A DNA stretch of 36,810 nucleotides from JAZNQN01 sp045656005 (GCA_045656005.1 JAZOQG010000035.1:1-36810), one strand, 5' to 3'. Positions 24,951 through 32,940 are shown, counted from the stretch's first letter. Translations and numbers: made by a program. Notes: a model not told the origin generated them from the sequence alone.

Positions 24951-25944
24951 CAAGCCGCAGGGTTGCAACTGCATTCTGATTAAGCGGTGCAACCTTGCCT
25001 TTGATAAAATCATAGTATCCTGCACAGGAAATCATAGCACCGTTATCTGTACAAAAATTGGGAGGTGGAAGGAAAAATTCTATCCCTTCATTTTCAGCAC
25101 GACTCATAAATGACTTTCGAAGTTCCTCATTTGCCGCAACACCGCCTGCTATGGCAATTTTTTTTGCGCCTTTTTCTTTTGCCGCGGAAAAGGTCACTCT
25201 TGTAAGAACATCTACAACTGCTTCCTGAAAAGATGCGGCAACGTCAGCCCTCGGTACTTCTCCTCCATTTTGTTCAATTTTGTGTACATAGTTTATTACC
25301 GCAGTTTTTACACCGCTGAAGCTAAAATCCATACCATGAATAGGTCTTGGAAAAGCTATTGAATTTTTGTCTCCTTCTTTTGCCAGAGCACTTAAAAGCG
25401 GTCCGCCAGGATATCCGAGACCCAATACTCTTGCTACTTTGTCAAAGGCTTCTCCTGCCGCATCATCAGTTGTAGCACCTAAAATTTCAAATTCACCATA
25501 GTCCTTAACATAAAGCACATGGCTGTGTCCTCCTGATGCCACAAGGCATACAAACGGAGGCTCAAGTTCAGGTGATGCAATATAGTTTGCACTTATATGC
25601 CCGTGAATATGATTTACAGGTACAAGCGGTTTTTTAGCCGCATATGCAAAACCTTTTGCCGCCGAAAGTCCTACAAGCAATGCACCTATAAGTCCCGGTC
25701 CGTATGTAACTGCGACTGCATCAAGGTCTCCTTTTGTTACGTTGGCTTTTAAAAGTGCTTCTTCAATTACATAGGATATAACTTCTACATGCTTTCTTGA
25801 CGCAATTTCAGGAACAACACCGCCATAAATTTTATGAAGCTGTGCCTGTGAATATATAACATCGCTTAAAACCTTTCTGCCGCCCAAAGTTACAGATGCC
25901 GCAGTTTCATCACATGATGATTCAATTCCAAGTACCAGTTTCAA
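24913..25944 (-). CDS. tsaD: tRNA N6-adenosine threonylcarbamoyltransferase
   Basis: TsaD transfers threonylcarbamoyl to A37 of ANN-decoding tRNAs, working with TsaB and TsaE. The 343-residue product has the ASKA-fold motifs: GIESSCDETAAS at the N-terminus, the metal-binding VNHIHGHISANY, ASGGHSHV, and the IAGGVAANEELR segment. The start is a TTG (25942-25944) with AAGGAGTAAGGC that overlaps the queH stop. The end is odd: after the usual NAVATLRLG, the last 11 residues (HTGIETPCALN) are encoded by the right arm of the palindromic element. The C-terminus was therefore probably rewritten by that element. The core is intact, so function should be kept. Confidence 0.95.
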   Translation of the reverse strand: MKLVLGIESSCDETAASVTLGGRKVLSDVIYSQAQLHKIYGGVVPEIASRKHVEVISYVIEEALLKANVTKGDLDAVAVTYGPGLIGALLVGLSAAKGFAYAAKKPLVPVNHIHGHISANYIASPELEPPFVCLVASGGHSHVLYVKDYGEFEILGATTDDAAGEAFDKVARVLGLGYPGGPLLSALAKEGDKNSIAFPRPIHGMDFSFSGVKTAVINYVHKIEQNGGEVPRADVAASFQEAVVDVLTRVTFSAAKEKGAKKIAIAGGVAANEELRKSFMSRAENEGIEFFLPPPNFCTDNGAMISCAGYYDFIKGKVAPLNQNAVATLRLGHTGIETPCALN

Positions 25945-25948
25945 AGCC

Positions 25949-26578
25949 TTACTCCTTTATCTTAAGATTTTCTCTTTCCTTCTTTGAATATACGCATCCG
26001 CAATAATCCTGCCTGTACAAATCAAACTCCTTGGAAAGATAGCAGGAACGCTTATATCCGTCACCCTTTTTAAAATCAGAAAAAAGATGTTTTACCCCAT
26101 ATTTTTCTTCTAGTTCTACTCCGATTTTATTAAGTAATTCCGCATTTTTATAGGGGCTTATTGAAAGAGTTGTGGTGAAATAATCAAATCTATTTTCGTT
26201 TGCATAAAGGGCTGTTTTTTCAAGACGCAATCTAAAGCAATTCTCACATCTCTCTCCTCCTTCAGGAAGGGTTTCAAAGCCCTTTGCAATTTCAAAAAAT
26301 TCTTCACCGTTATATTCTGGTGCAACAATTTTTATTTCATTTAATTTCATTTCTGCTAAAAGCCTTTTAAGCTCACGAAATCTGAATAAAAACTCGCTCT
26401 CAGGAAAAATGTTTGGATTATAAAAAAACAAGGTTATGTCAAACACTTCGCAAAGCAACTCCAGCACCGCGCTTGAACACGGGGCGCAACATGCATGCAA
26501 AAGGAGTTTCGGTCTTTCTCCTGATGCCTTTATTTTGTTGATTTCTTCGTCAAAAAGTTTTTTATAATTTACTTTCAT
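25949..26578 (-). CDS. queH: Epoxyqueuosine reductase QueH
   Basis: QueH reduces epoxyqueuosine to queuosine in tRNA and is the cobalamin-independent alternative to QueG. The 209-residue protein has the family Cys/Asp pattern: HACCAPCSS at 28-36, CENCFRLRL in the centre, and YCGCVYS near the end. These hold the Fe-S cluster and a neighbouring metal. It forms a two-gene unit with tsaD, a second tRNA anticodon-loop modifier, with a consensus-like promoter at 26616-26644. Confidence 0.94.
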   Translation of the reverse strand: MKVNYKKLFDEEINKIKASGERPKLLLHACCAPCSSAVLELLCEVFDITLFFYNPNIFPESEFLFRFRELKRLLAEMKLNEIKIVAPEYNGEEFFEIAKGFETLPEGGERCENCFRLRLEKTALYANENRFDYFTTTLSISPYKNAELLNKIGVELEEKYGVKHLFSDFKKGDGYKRSCYLSKEFDLYRQDYCGCVYSKKERENLKIKE

Positions 26579-26615
26579 AGAAAATTACCTTTAAATGCAA
26601 AAATTCACCTATAAA

Positions 26616-26644
26616 AGTATATCACTAAAGCTTGAAACAGTCAA
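26616..26644 (-). promoter_or_regulatory. Promoter of queH-tsaD
   Basis: Minus strand: TTGACT (26639-26644), 17 bases, TATACT (26616-26621). It lies just past the terminator of the upstream gene. Confidence 0.8.
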
Positions 26645-26653
26645 TAAATTTTT

Positions 26654-26689
26654 AAAAGCTGTGACAAAAATAAATTTGTCACAGCTTTT
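26654..26689 (-). terminator. Terminator after the helical-bundle protein gene
   Basis: A 15-bp perfect stem (AAAAGCTGTGACAAA / TTTGTCACAGCTTTT) with a 6-base loop, directly after the stop at 26691. The minus-strand transcript ends in TTTT then A/T-rich sequence. On the plus strand seven T follow, so it could work in both directions. Confidence 0.85.
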
Positions 26690-26690
26690 T

Positions 26691-27128
26691 TTAAAGATAT
26701 TTTCTAATATCAACGGCAAGTTTCTCTTCGAGATTTATAAGTTTTTTTGTAATATCTTTTGAAACTTCATCTGCCGCCTCGTATTTATTAAGGTATTTAT
26801 TAAGAGATTTAACACCCATATTGCATCCGTCAGTCATAAGGTCGGCAATGGTTTTATCCGAGTCATTAACCGCAAGCATTACATTTGTCTTAATCCACGA
26901 CATTCCTTTTGCCATTGGAGCAGGGTCTTTTCCGTCATCCTTATATTTGTCAAGAAGCGCCCCTATCTCTTTGTCAAGTTTTTCATGCTCGTTTTTGCAG
27001 TCTGTCAAAATCTTTTCAAACTCTTTGTTTTTTACATTATCGAGTACATCTTCTATTGACGAAATTCCCATCTTAACACCTGCATCACACTCTCTCAAAA
27101 GCTTAATTGTATCCTGTTCTACCATCAT
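26691..27128 (-). CDS. Four-helix-bundle protein, ferritin-like/DUF2383 style
   Basis: A 145-residue all-helical protein with no signal peptide. The sequence reads as amphipathic helices with ECDAGVKMGISSIEDVL, CKNEHEKLDKEIGALL and MLAVNDSDKTIADLMTDGCNMG, a style like DUF2383 or other ferritin-like bundles. I see no full set of metal ligands, so ferroxidase activity is not claimed. The start is ATG at 27128 with AAAGG eight bases upstream; a GTG at 27134 lies too close to that site. It is a single gene ended by a strong terminator. Confidence 0.65.
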   Translation of the reverse strand: MMVEQDTIKLLRECDAGVKMGISSIEDVLDNVKNKEFEKILTDCKNEHEKLDKEIGALLDKYKDDGKDPAPMAKGMSWIKTNVMLAVNDSDKTIADLMTDGCNMGVKSLNKYLNKYEAADEVSKDITKKLINLEEKLAVDIRKYL

Positions 27129-27172
27129 AATCACTGCCTTTCATTTTTACAGTAATTATCTGCAAATCTGCC

Positions 27173-27201
27173 TTGATTTATGCATTTTTAGAATATATAA
27201 A
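27173..27201 (+). promoter_or_regulatory. Promoter of the DUF6512-like membrane protein gene
   Basis: Plus strand: TTGATT (27173-27178), 17 bases, TATAAA (27196-27201), followed by GGGTGATG and the ATG at 27228. Confidence 0.65.
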
Positions 27202-27227
27202 GCATAATTTATATATGGGTGATGTAT

Positions 27228-27734
27228 ATGAAAGGTCTTAAATCTTACATAATCAGGGGAATAATATTTACTTCCATACTTGGAACGCTTTTTCATTTTG
27301 TTTATAAGTGGTCGGGAGGAAATTTTTTCGTAGGACTTTTTTCCCCTATTAACGAATCAATATGGGAACACACAAAACTTATCTTTTTCCCAATACTTAT
27401 CTACTCATTGCTTCCAAATAAAGACATCAAAGAAAAATATCCCTGCATTGACTCAGCTATGGTTTCAGGGTCACTTATTGGTGTTTTGTCAATAATTGTT
27501 CTCTATTATACCTATTCAGGAATTATTGGCTTTAATGTTGCATTTGCAGATATTCTCATATTTTATTTAAGCGTTATATTATCTTTTTATGTTATATATA
27601 GTTTTACACTTTCCTGCAAAGCAGAAAAGTATTTTAAAATTTTACAAATCCTGCAAATAATAATGGTGTGCCTCTTTGTAGCCTTTACCCTGTATCCTCC
27701 CGACATTCCTTTATTCTTAAATCCGCTTTCCTAG
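27228..27734 (+). CDS. DUF6512-like polytopic membrane protein
   Basis: A 168-residue membrane protein with five predicted hydrophobic segments. The stretch GLFSPINESIWEHTKLIFFP is diagnostic in style of the family now named DUF6512; function unknown. The ATG at 27228 is chosen because GGGTGA sits five bases before it; in-frame GTG and ATG codons slightly upstream lie inside that ribosome site. Its TAG stop shares the CTAG palindrome with the stop of the convergent thiD gene, so there is no room for a terminator between them. Confidence 0.75.
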   Translation: MKGLKSYIIRGIIFTSILGTLFHFVYKWSGGNFFVGLFSPINESIWEHTKLIFFPILIYSLLPNKDIKEKYPCIDSAMVSGSLIGVLSIIVLYYTYSGIIGFNVAFADILIFYLSVILSFYVIYSFTLSCKAEKYFKILQILQIIMVCLFVAFTLYPPDIPLFLNPLS

Positions 27735-28513
27735 ATTATTCTGTAAGCATGATTTAAAGGTCCTCTGCCTCTTCCCAAATCAAGTTTATTTGCAATTGCC
27801 CCCGACACATACTCTTTTGCCATTTTAACGGAAACATCTAAATTATACCCTTTTGCAAGATTTGATGCAATAGCACTCGAAAGCGTACATCCTGTCCCAT
27901 GGGTATTGGGATTAGCTATTCTTTTTCCCGAAAACCAGATGAGTGTGTCACCTTCACACAAAATGTCATCAGCATCACTTATGTTGTGCCCGCCTTTAAG
28001 CAAAACGTTGCATCCATACTTTTTTTTGATGAGTTTTGCAGATTTGACCATATCATCTTTATTATAAATTTTCAAATTTGATAAGACCTCCGCTTCAGGA
28101 ATATTTGGAGTTACAAGTGCAGCAATAGGCAAAAGCTCCTCACTAAGTGTTTTTACAGCATCAGTTTTTATAAGAGATGCTCCGCTTGTTGCCAGCATCA
28201 CGGGGTCTACAACAATGTTTTTGGCATTATAAAACTTAAGCCTTTCTGCAATTACCTTGACAAGCTGCACTGATGACACCATTCCGATTTTTACACTATC
28301 AGGAAAAATATCTTCAAAAACCGCATCAATCTGCTCCTTCAAAAAATCAGGAGTAACTTCTAAAATCCTTCGAACACCCATAGTGTTCTGAGCAGTCATC
28401 GTTGTAATTACACTCATCGCATAAACACCATTTGTTGTCATGGTTTTGATGTCTGCCTGAATGCCTGCGCCACCGCTCGAGTCACTTCCTGCAATAGACA
28501 ATGCCGTTTTCAT
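27731..28513 (-). CDS. thiD: Hydroxymethylpyrimidine / HMP-phosphate kinase
   Basis: ThiD phosphorylates HMP to HMP-P and then HMP-PP for thiamine synthesis. The 260-residue ribokinase-fold protein has GSDSSGGAGIQADIKT at the N-terminus, the VDPVMLATSG segment, LLKGGH, and the anion-hole motif HGTGCTLSSAIAS with the catalytic Asp region. It overlaps thiE by 4 bases (ATGA) and is the last gene of the thi operon. Its stop codon is antiparallel to that of the neighbouring plus-strand gene. Confidence 0.96.
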   Translation of the reverse strand: MKTALSIAGSDSSGGAGIQADIKTMTTNGVYAMSVITTMTAQNTMGVRRILEVTPDFLKEQIDAVFEDIFPDSVKIGMVSSVQLVKVIAERLKFYNAKNIVVDPVMLATSGASLIKTDAVKTLSEELLPIAALVTPNIPEAEVLSNLKIYNKDDMVKSAKLIKKKYGCNVLLKGGHNISDADDILCEGDTLIWFSGKRIANPNTHGTGCTLSSAIASNLAKGYNLDVSVKMAKEYVSGAIANKLDLGRGRGPLNHAYRII

Positions 28514-29139
28514 ATTTTAAGCTCCTTTACTTTTTCTATTAACTCAATTGCCGCTTTTCGTGGATTTTCCGATTTCATAATGGCAGATACAACACAAATT
28601 CCGTCAATTGGTATTCCTTTCAGAATATCGATGTTATCTTTATTAAGTCCCCCTATTGCATTAACGGGAACTGAAACTGCAGCACATATTTGTTTCAATG
28701 TATCCGTTGAAGTCAAAACCGTTTTCACCTTTGTAGTTGTTGGATAAATTGCACCTACACCTAAATAATCCGCTCCCCCTAAAACTGCTTCTTTTGCCTG
28801 CGATATAGTTTTTGCTGTTGCACCAACAATTTTTTCTCCCATAAGTTTTCTCGCAATTGAAACGGGCATATCACTTTGTCCAACATGAACTCCCTCTGCT
28901 CCCATTGCAAGTGCTACATCAACTCTGTCATCAATAATAAGCGGAACATCATATTTTTTTGTCAGCTTATGTACCTTTTCGGCAATGGCAATATATTCTC
29001 TGGTCGTTTTTTCCTTTTCACGAAGTTGAAGTAAAGTTACACCGCCCGAAAGTGCACTTTCAACACGATATAAAAATTCTTCTTCGGAATAAGACGAGCT
29101 GTCAGTTATAAAGTATAACTTTGTATTCAGTTTTTTCAT
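28510..29139 (-). CDS. thiE: Thiamine-phosphate synthase
   Basis: ThiE joins HMP-PP and thiazole phosphate to give thiamine phosphate. The 209-residue TIM barrel has the family motifs: TLLQLREKEKTTREY, LIIDDRVDVALA, GVHVGQSDMP, GADYLGVGAIYPTTTK and NAIGG. The frame runs further upstream, but the ATG at 29139 has GGAGG in front and begins just before the first strand. It lies one base after the cytX stop and overlaps thiD by 4 bases. Confidence 0.96.
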   Translation of the reverse strand: MKKLNTKLYFITDSSSYSEEEFLYRVESALSGGVTLLQLREKEKTTREYIAIAEKVHKLTKKYDVPLIIDDRVDVALAMGAEGVHVGQSDMPVSIARKLMGEKIVGATAKTISQAKEAVLGGADYLGVGAIYPTTTKVKTVLTSTDTLKQICAAVSVPVNAIGGLNKDNIDILKGIPIDGICVVSAIMKSENPRKAAIELIEKVKELKI

Positions 29140-29140
29140 T

Positions 29141-30316
29141 TTATTTTTTCCTCCAGTTTTTTTGAACAAAAGCAACCATAACACAAATAATCATGGTTAT
29201 AACTACAGTAAGCAATGTGCTCCCGATAACAACATCAGCATTCATTAAAAGTCTGTAAATAATAAACCCTATGAACCAAATAACAATATTTTTGATACAG
29301 AATTTTTGGTTTTCTTTGTTAATTTTTAATATATAGAAATCAGCAATCTGAATTGATACCATTGGTGCAAATACTGAACCTATAAAATATAAAAAGTCGG
29401 TAATGTCTGTTATGGGGAAAAACATTGCTCCGACAGTACCTATAACCGTAACTATGACAGCCAACCATTTACTGTTGACCTTTTTGGTTATAGTCTCCCC
29501 GGAAACACCGGCAGAATATGCATCAAGAAATGTTGTAGTAACTGTTGAAAAGACAATGATTATAAGCCCCATGACACCAAGACCTGCTTTCACCATGATC
29601 TGCGCTATGTCACTTTCCGAAGTAAATATTGCCGCTCCCATACCGATTATGTACATAAAAGAACTAACTACTCCATATGTGATTGCGCTGACTGCCGTAG
29701 CTTTCACAGGTTTTTCGGCTTCTCTTGTATAATCACTTATAAGCGGCAACCATGAAAGAGGCATTGCAACAGATAATTCAACCGCCGCCCCAAATGTTAT
29801 AATGCTGCTGTCAAAATACTGCAAGGTTTCTTTCCCAAAGATAATAACTCCAAGTACAATAGTCAGCACAAACAACATAATCATCGCAACCGTGTTGACT
29901 TTTCCGAGGTTTTTAATACCAATCAAAAGCCACAAAACAATAAGCACTCCGATTATAACGCACCATATTTGACTACCTACACCAAAGATCGTGTTTGCAG
30001 CAAGCGAACCATCATAAATCATAATAGCAGTCCAGCCCACAAGCTGAATAATATTAACTGTCGCAAAAAACAACGCTCCTTTAAATCCAAAACTTGCTTT
30101 TACAGTTTCCATAGAACTTTGGCGTGTTTTTCCTCCGATAAGTCCGGCAAGGAAAAGCATCATAGAGCCTATAATATGCCCAAGCAATATCGCCAGTAAA
30201 CCTCGCACAAAACCTAATGGTGCAAAACATGTTCCAGTCATAATTTCTGCAATAGAAACTGCTGCTCCAAACCAAATTAATCCATTCTCAAAAACCAAGG
30301 TTCGTTTTTCGTTCAT
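29141..30316 (-). CDS. cytX: Putative hydroxymethylpyrimidine transporter CytX
   Basis: This 391-residue polytopic protein with about 12 hydrophobic segments belongs to the cytosine/purine permease (NCS1) family. Landmarks are GLIWFGAAVSIAEIMTGT at the N-terminus, QLVGWTAIMIYDGS in the third segment and SWLPLISDYTREAEKP. The CytX branch is tied to thiamine genes and proposed to import HMP. Its place between thiM and thiE, behind a TPP riboswitch, supports that substrate. The ATG overlaps the thiM stop by one base (TAATG). Confidence 0.92.
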   Translation of the reverse strand: MNEKRTLVFENGLIWFGAAVSIAEIMTGTCFAPLGFVRGLLAILLGHIIGSMMLFLAGLIGGKTRQSSMETVKASFGFKGALFFATVNIIQLVGWTAIMIYDGSLAANTIFGVGSQIWCVIIGVLIVLWLLIGIKNLGKVNTVAMIMLFVLTIVLGVIIFGKETLQYFDSSIITFGAAVELSVAMPLSWLPLISDYTREAEKPVKATAVSAITYGVVSSFMYIIGMGAAIFTSESDIAQIMVKAGLGVMGLIIIVFSTVTTTFLDAYSAGVSGETITKKVNSKWLAVIVTVIGTVGAMFFPITDITDFLYFIGSVFAPMVSIQIADFYILKINKENQKFCIKNIVIWFIGFIIYRLLMNADVVIGSTLLTVVITMIICVMVAFVQKNWRKK

Positions 30317-31113
30317 TATTTTTCCTCCATATCAATATACTTTAGTATTTCTTCTCCGCGAATGGTTGAAATTTTATCCATTAAATTTACCATAAAACTT
30401 CCGTTACCACTTTCAGTTTCTGAAAGTTCTCCGCAAATGCCAAAATAACAACACGAAGTTATACATGCATCCATAGGGTCAAGCATTGTCATAAATGCAG
30501 TACATAAGGCTCCGAGCATACATCCTGTTCCCGTTACCTCTGCAAGCTGATGTGTGCCATTTTTAACATATATGGCTTTTTTTCCGTCCGTTATGATATC
30601 TGTTTTACCAGTTGCAAGAATAACTGTCTTGAATTTCAGCGAAAGCTCTTTTGCCGCTTTTGTGATATAACTTACACTAAGTACCTCATCTGCATCAACA
30701 CCTTTGAAAAAATATTCCCAATCATGTAAAGCCAGAATTTCAGAATAGTTTCCTTTTATGACAGAAGGCATATCTTTTTTCAAAATCTCTAAAGCATACC
30801 TTCGCCGAAATTTTGAACATGCCACTCCGACAACATCTAACAAAACAGAAATTTTTCTTTCTTTTGCTCTTTCCAGCGAAAGTTTAATTGATTTAATTCT
30901 TGCATCTGTAATATTACCCATATTCAGCATCAGCGCATCCGCGGAATTGGTGATTTCCAAAACTTCTTTCGGATGCTCTGCCATTATTGGTCTTGCACCA
31001 ACAGAAAGTATTGCATTTGCACATTGATTTATGGAAATCGGATTTGTTATGCAATGAACAAGAGGTTTATGTTTTGCGATTTCTTCACGAATACCGAAAA
31101 ATTTATCAGTCAT
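30316..31113 (-). CDS. thiM: Hydroxyethylthiazole kinase
   Basis: ThiM phosphorylates salvaged hydroxyethylthiazole. The 265-residue product has the family signatures PLVHCITNPISINQCANAIL, ARPIMAEHPKE, GNYSEILAL and the anion-hole EVTGTGCMLGAL. The ATG at 31113 (GAAGGTG upstream) overlaps the thiW stop in ATGA, so translation of the two is coupled. It gives the thiazole half for ThiE. Confidence 0.96.
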   Translation of the reverse strand: MTDKFFGIREEIAKHKPLVHCITNPISINQCANAILSVGARPIMAEHPKEVLEITNSADALMLNMGNITDARIKSIKLSLERAKERKISVLLDVVGVACSKFRRRYALEILKKDMPSVIKGNYSEILALHDWEYFFKGVDADEVLSVSYITKAAKELSLKFKTVILATGKTDIITDGKKAIYVKNGTHQLAEVTGTGCMLGALCTAFMTMLDPMDACITSCCYFGICGELSETESGNGSFMVNLMDKISTIRGEEILKYIDMEEK

Positions 31114-31823
31114 TCTTTTTTCACCTTCTTTAAAATATAATATATAATTGCTATAATAATGCACATTGAAAGAGAAGCATACGGCAGTACATCAAATATT
31201 GGTGATGTAAGACTGAATATACTTGTCGAAAGCCCTGTTACCACAAATAAAATTCCACCGAAGGCTGCAATGGTTAAAGTATTTGAAAGTAAGGTGCTCT
31301 TATCCTGATAGCTTTTTGAGGAAAGCATGTTTTGTATTCTTGCAAGCATTCCGTTATCAGCAAATTTCCTTAAAAACACATACGCTATGCTACCGCCTAT
31401 AAGTGTTCCGCAAATAAATGACGGAACATAAAAAAGCCATGTGAGCCCTTCCTTCCCCCAGATGAAACTCATAACGGGATATGAAATTATTGCACCTATA
31501 ATACCTGTTCCGATAATTTCGCCAAGCACCGCAAAAATAATTTTACCTTTTGACATACGATAAAAAACACCTGACAAAAATGCACCAAAGACCGCACCTG
31601 TCAAAGCAATGGGCGGTATAGCCATTGTAGCCATACGAATAATTCCTATAAGGGTTGCACATAAGAGCGAATACCATGGCCCCAGAAAAACAGAGCACAC
31701 AATATTGATAAAATGCGCCATAGGACACATTCCCTCAACTCTGAGTATTGGTGATATTACCACACCAAGAGCAACAAGCATGGAAAGCACAATCATTTTA
31801 AGTAAGTTTTTTGATTTAGTCAT
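31110..31823 (-). CDS. thiW: ThiW-type ECF S component with an extra C-terminal membrane segment
   Basis: ThiW is the substrate-binding membrane subunit of an energy-coupling-factor importer, proposed to take up the thiazole moiety of thiamine. The first 160 or so residues fit the family: GVVISPILRVEGMCPMAHFINIV, then LGPWYSLLCATLIGIIRM and GEIIGTGIIGAIISYPVM. The protein runs on to 237 residues, about 70 more than I expect for ThiW, with two further hydrophobic segments (about 165-190 and 205-232). GAGGATTTTAAA precedes the ATG. The shared ECF energising subunits are not in the window. First gene after the TPP riboswitch and terminator. Confidence 0.88.
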   Translation of the reverse strand: MTKSKNLLKMIVLSMLVALGVVISPILRVEGMCPMAHFINIVCSVFLGPWYSLLCATLIGIIRMATMAIPPIALTGAVFGAFLSGVFYRMSKGKIIFAVLGEIIGTGIIGAIISYPVMSFIWGKEGLTWLFYVPSFICGTLIGGSIAYVFLRKFADNGMLARIQNMLSSKSYQDKSTLLSNTLTIAAFGGILFVVTGLSTSIFSLTSPIFDVLPYASLSMCIIIAIIYYILKKVKKE

Positions 31824-31850
31824 TTTAAAATCCTCATTTCGTATTTTTTA

Positions 31851-31872
31851 CGAAAACAAAATTTTGTTTTCG
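31851..31872. repeat. Perfect 22-base palindrome before thiW
   Basis: CGAAAACAAAA followed directly by its complement TTTTGTTTTCG. It lies in the thi leader about 30 bases before thiW. As an mRNA hairpin it would have an AT-rich stem; no T-run follows on the minus strand. Confidence 0.5.
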
Positions 31873-31992
31873 CACGGTCGAAACTCAATTGCTTCCTCTC
31901 ACCCCGAAACACGGGTTCCCATCGCAAAATACAAGATACAAGGCGCTCCCCTTCTATCCGGTTTACACACTCAAACGCATCACCTCCAAAGC
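31873..31992 (-). promoter_or_regulatory. Distal thi leader with a partial TPP-like segment
   Basis: This stretch is GC-richer than its surroundings and follows the riboswitch terminator. On the minus strand it has TGAGAGGAAG, nine bases, then TTCGACCG. The true aptamer upstream has the same two blocks eight bases apart. The second aptamer half (the GAACCTGAT and GGATAATGCC blocks) is not present here. It may be a decayed tandem aptamer, or conserved for another reason. A small hairpin CCCG-TGTTT-CGGG precedes the first block. Confidence 0.4.
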
Positions 31993-31993
31993 A

Positions 31994-32026
31994 ATAAAAA
32001 AGGAAGCTACCGATTTGGTAACTTCC
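31994..32026 (-). terminator. Riboswitch-controlled intrinsic terminator
   Basis: A 10-bp stem (GGAAGTTACC / GGTAGCTTCC, one G-T pair) with a 5-base loop is followed by TTTTTT on the minus strand. It lies about 35 bases after the TPP aptamer, so the switch most likely stops transcription when thiamine pyrophosphate is bound. Confidence 0.88.
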
Positions 32027-32059
32027 AATTTACACTTCGTTATTCCCGAAACTTTTTTC

Positions 32060-32147
32060 AGGCATCCCTACGTTGGCATTATCCAAATCAGGTTCTCGGT
32101 CGAAGGTTATACCTTCCTCTCAGCCTGTACTACAAGCTCCCGCTTCT
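32060..32147 (-). ncRNA. TPP riboswitch (THI element)
   Basis: On the minus strand the conserved thi-box blocks occur in order: GCGGGAGC, CTGAGAGGAAGG, ACCTTCGACC, GAACCTGATTTGGATAATGCC-type sequence (split across 32076-32099) and CGTAGGGA. These are the pyrimidine- and pyrophosphate-sensing helices of the TPP aptamer. The switch begins a few bases after the predicted transcription start and is followed by a terminator, so it controls the salvage operon thiW-thiM-cytX-thiE-thiD by attenuation. Confidence 0.96.
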
Positions 32148-32159
32148 TATTTTTTTAAT

Positions 32160-32188
32160 ATTATATCACAATAATTTACTATTTTCAA
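32160..32188 (-). promoter_or_regulatory. Promoter of the thi operon
   Basis: Minus strand: TTGAAA (32183-32188), 17 bases, TATAAT (32160-32165). The start would be near 32152, just before the aptamer. Confidence 0.85.
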
Positions 32189-32274
32189 TAGTTAAAAGGA
32201 AATTTCAACAAAAAATGAATAACTTAGCTTAAATTGTTAAAAATAACAAAAACTTTATCTGGAGGTAAAATAAA

Positions 32275-32940
32275 ATGTTTAAACACGAAAAGATACTTTT
32301 TCATCCCGTAGAGGTCGAAAGAGCAAATCCGCAATATGCCGCCCTGCTTCAAGAACAACTCGGTGGCGGAAACGGTGAACTTAAAGCAGCTATGCAGTAT
32401 ATGTCGCAGAGCTTTCGTATCAAAGACCCTGACATAAAAGATTTGTTTCTTGATATAGCCGCAGAAGAACTCGGACACATGGAAATGATTGCACAAACCA
32501 TTAATTTACTAAACGGTCATGACGTAGATGCTGGAAAAGTGCAGGCAGGAGAAATTCAATCTCACGTTATTTTAGGCTTAAATCCTGGACTTATAAATGC
32601 TTCAGGCTATTCGTGGACTGCAGATTATGTAACAGTAACCGGAGATTTATGTGCCGACCTTTTGAGTAACATTGCATCCGAACAACGTGCAAAAGTGGTT
32701 TATGAATATTTGTATCGCCAGATTGATGACAAGAAGGTAAAAGAAACCATTGACTTTCTTTTAAACCGTGAAGAAGCTCACAATCAAATGTTCCGTGATG
32801 CATTTAACAAAGTTCAAAACACAGGCTCAAACAGAGATTTCGGAACAACAAAAGCGGCAAGAATGTATTTTTCGATGTCAGATCCCGGACCTAACGTATT
32901 CGCAAATAACGAAACAAATGCTCCTTCATTTACCAATTAA
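32275..32940 (+). CDS. Manganese catalase (CotJC-like)
   Basis: A dimanganese catalase that breaks down hydrogen peroxide. The 221-residue length fits the short CotJC-like group found in spore-formers. The expected metal ligands fall in place: E35 (GNGELKAAMQY), E65 and H68 (AAEELGHMEM), E136 (IASEQRAKV) and H169 (NREEAHNQM). TCTGGAGGTAAAATAAA precedes the ATG. A bidirectional terminator follows, and the convergent gene encodes a FAD/Rieske oxidoreductase. The CotJA and CotJB spore coat partners are not here, so a coat role is uncertain. Confidence 0.93.
   Translation: MFKHEKILFHPVEVERANPQYAALLQEQLGGGNGELKAAMQYMSQSFRIKDPDIKDLFLDIAAEELGHMEMIAQTINLLNGHDVDAGKVQAGEIQSHVILGLNPGLINASGYSWTADYVTVTGDLCADLLSNIASEQRAKVVYEYLYRQIDDKKVKETIDFLLNREEAHNQMFRDAFNKVQNTGSNRDFGTTKAARMYFSMSDPGPNVFANNETNAPSFTN

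Noticed and set aside
31609..32232. A 207-codon open frame on the plus strand
   Set aside because: It runs antisense through thiW, the leader, the terminator and the TPP riboswitch, all well supported on the other strand.
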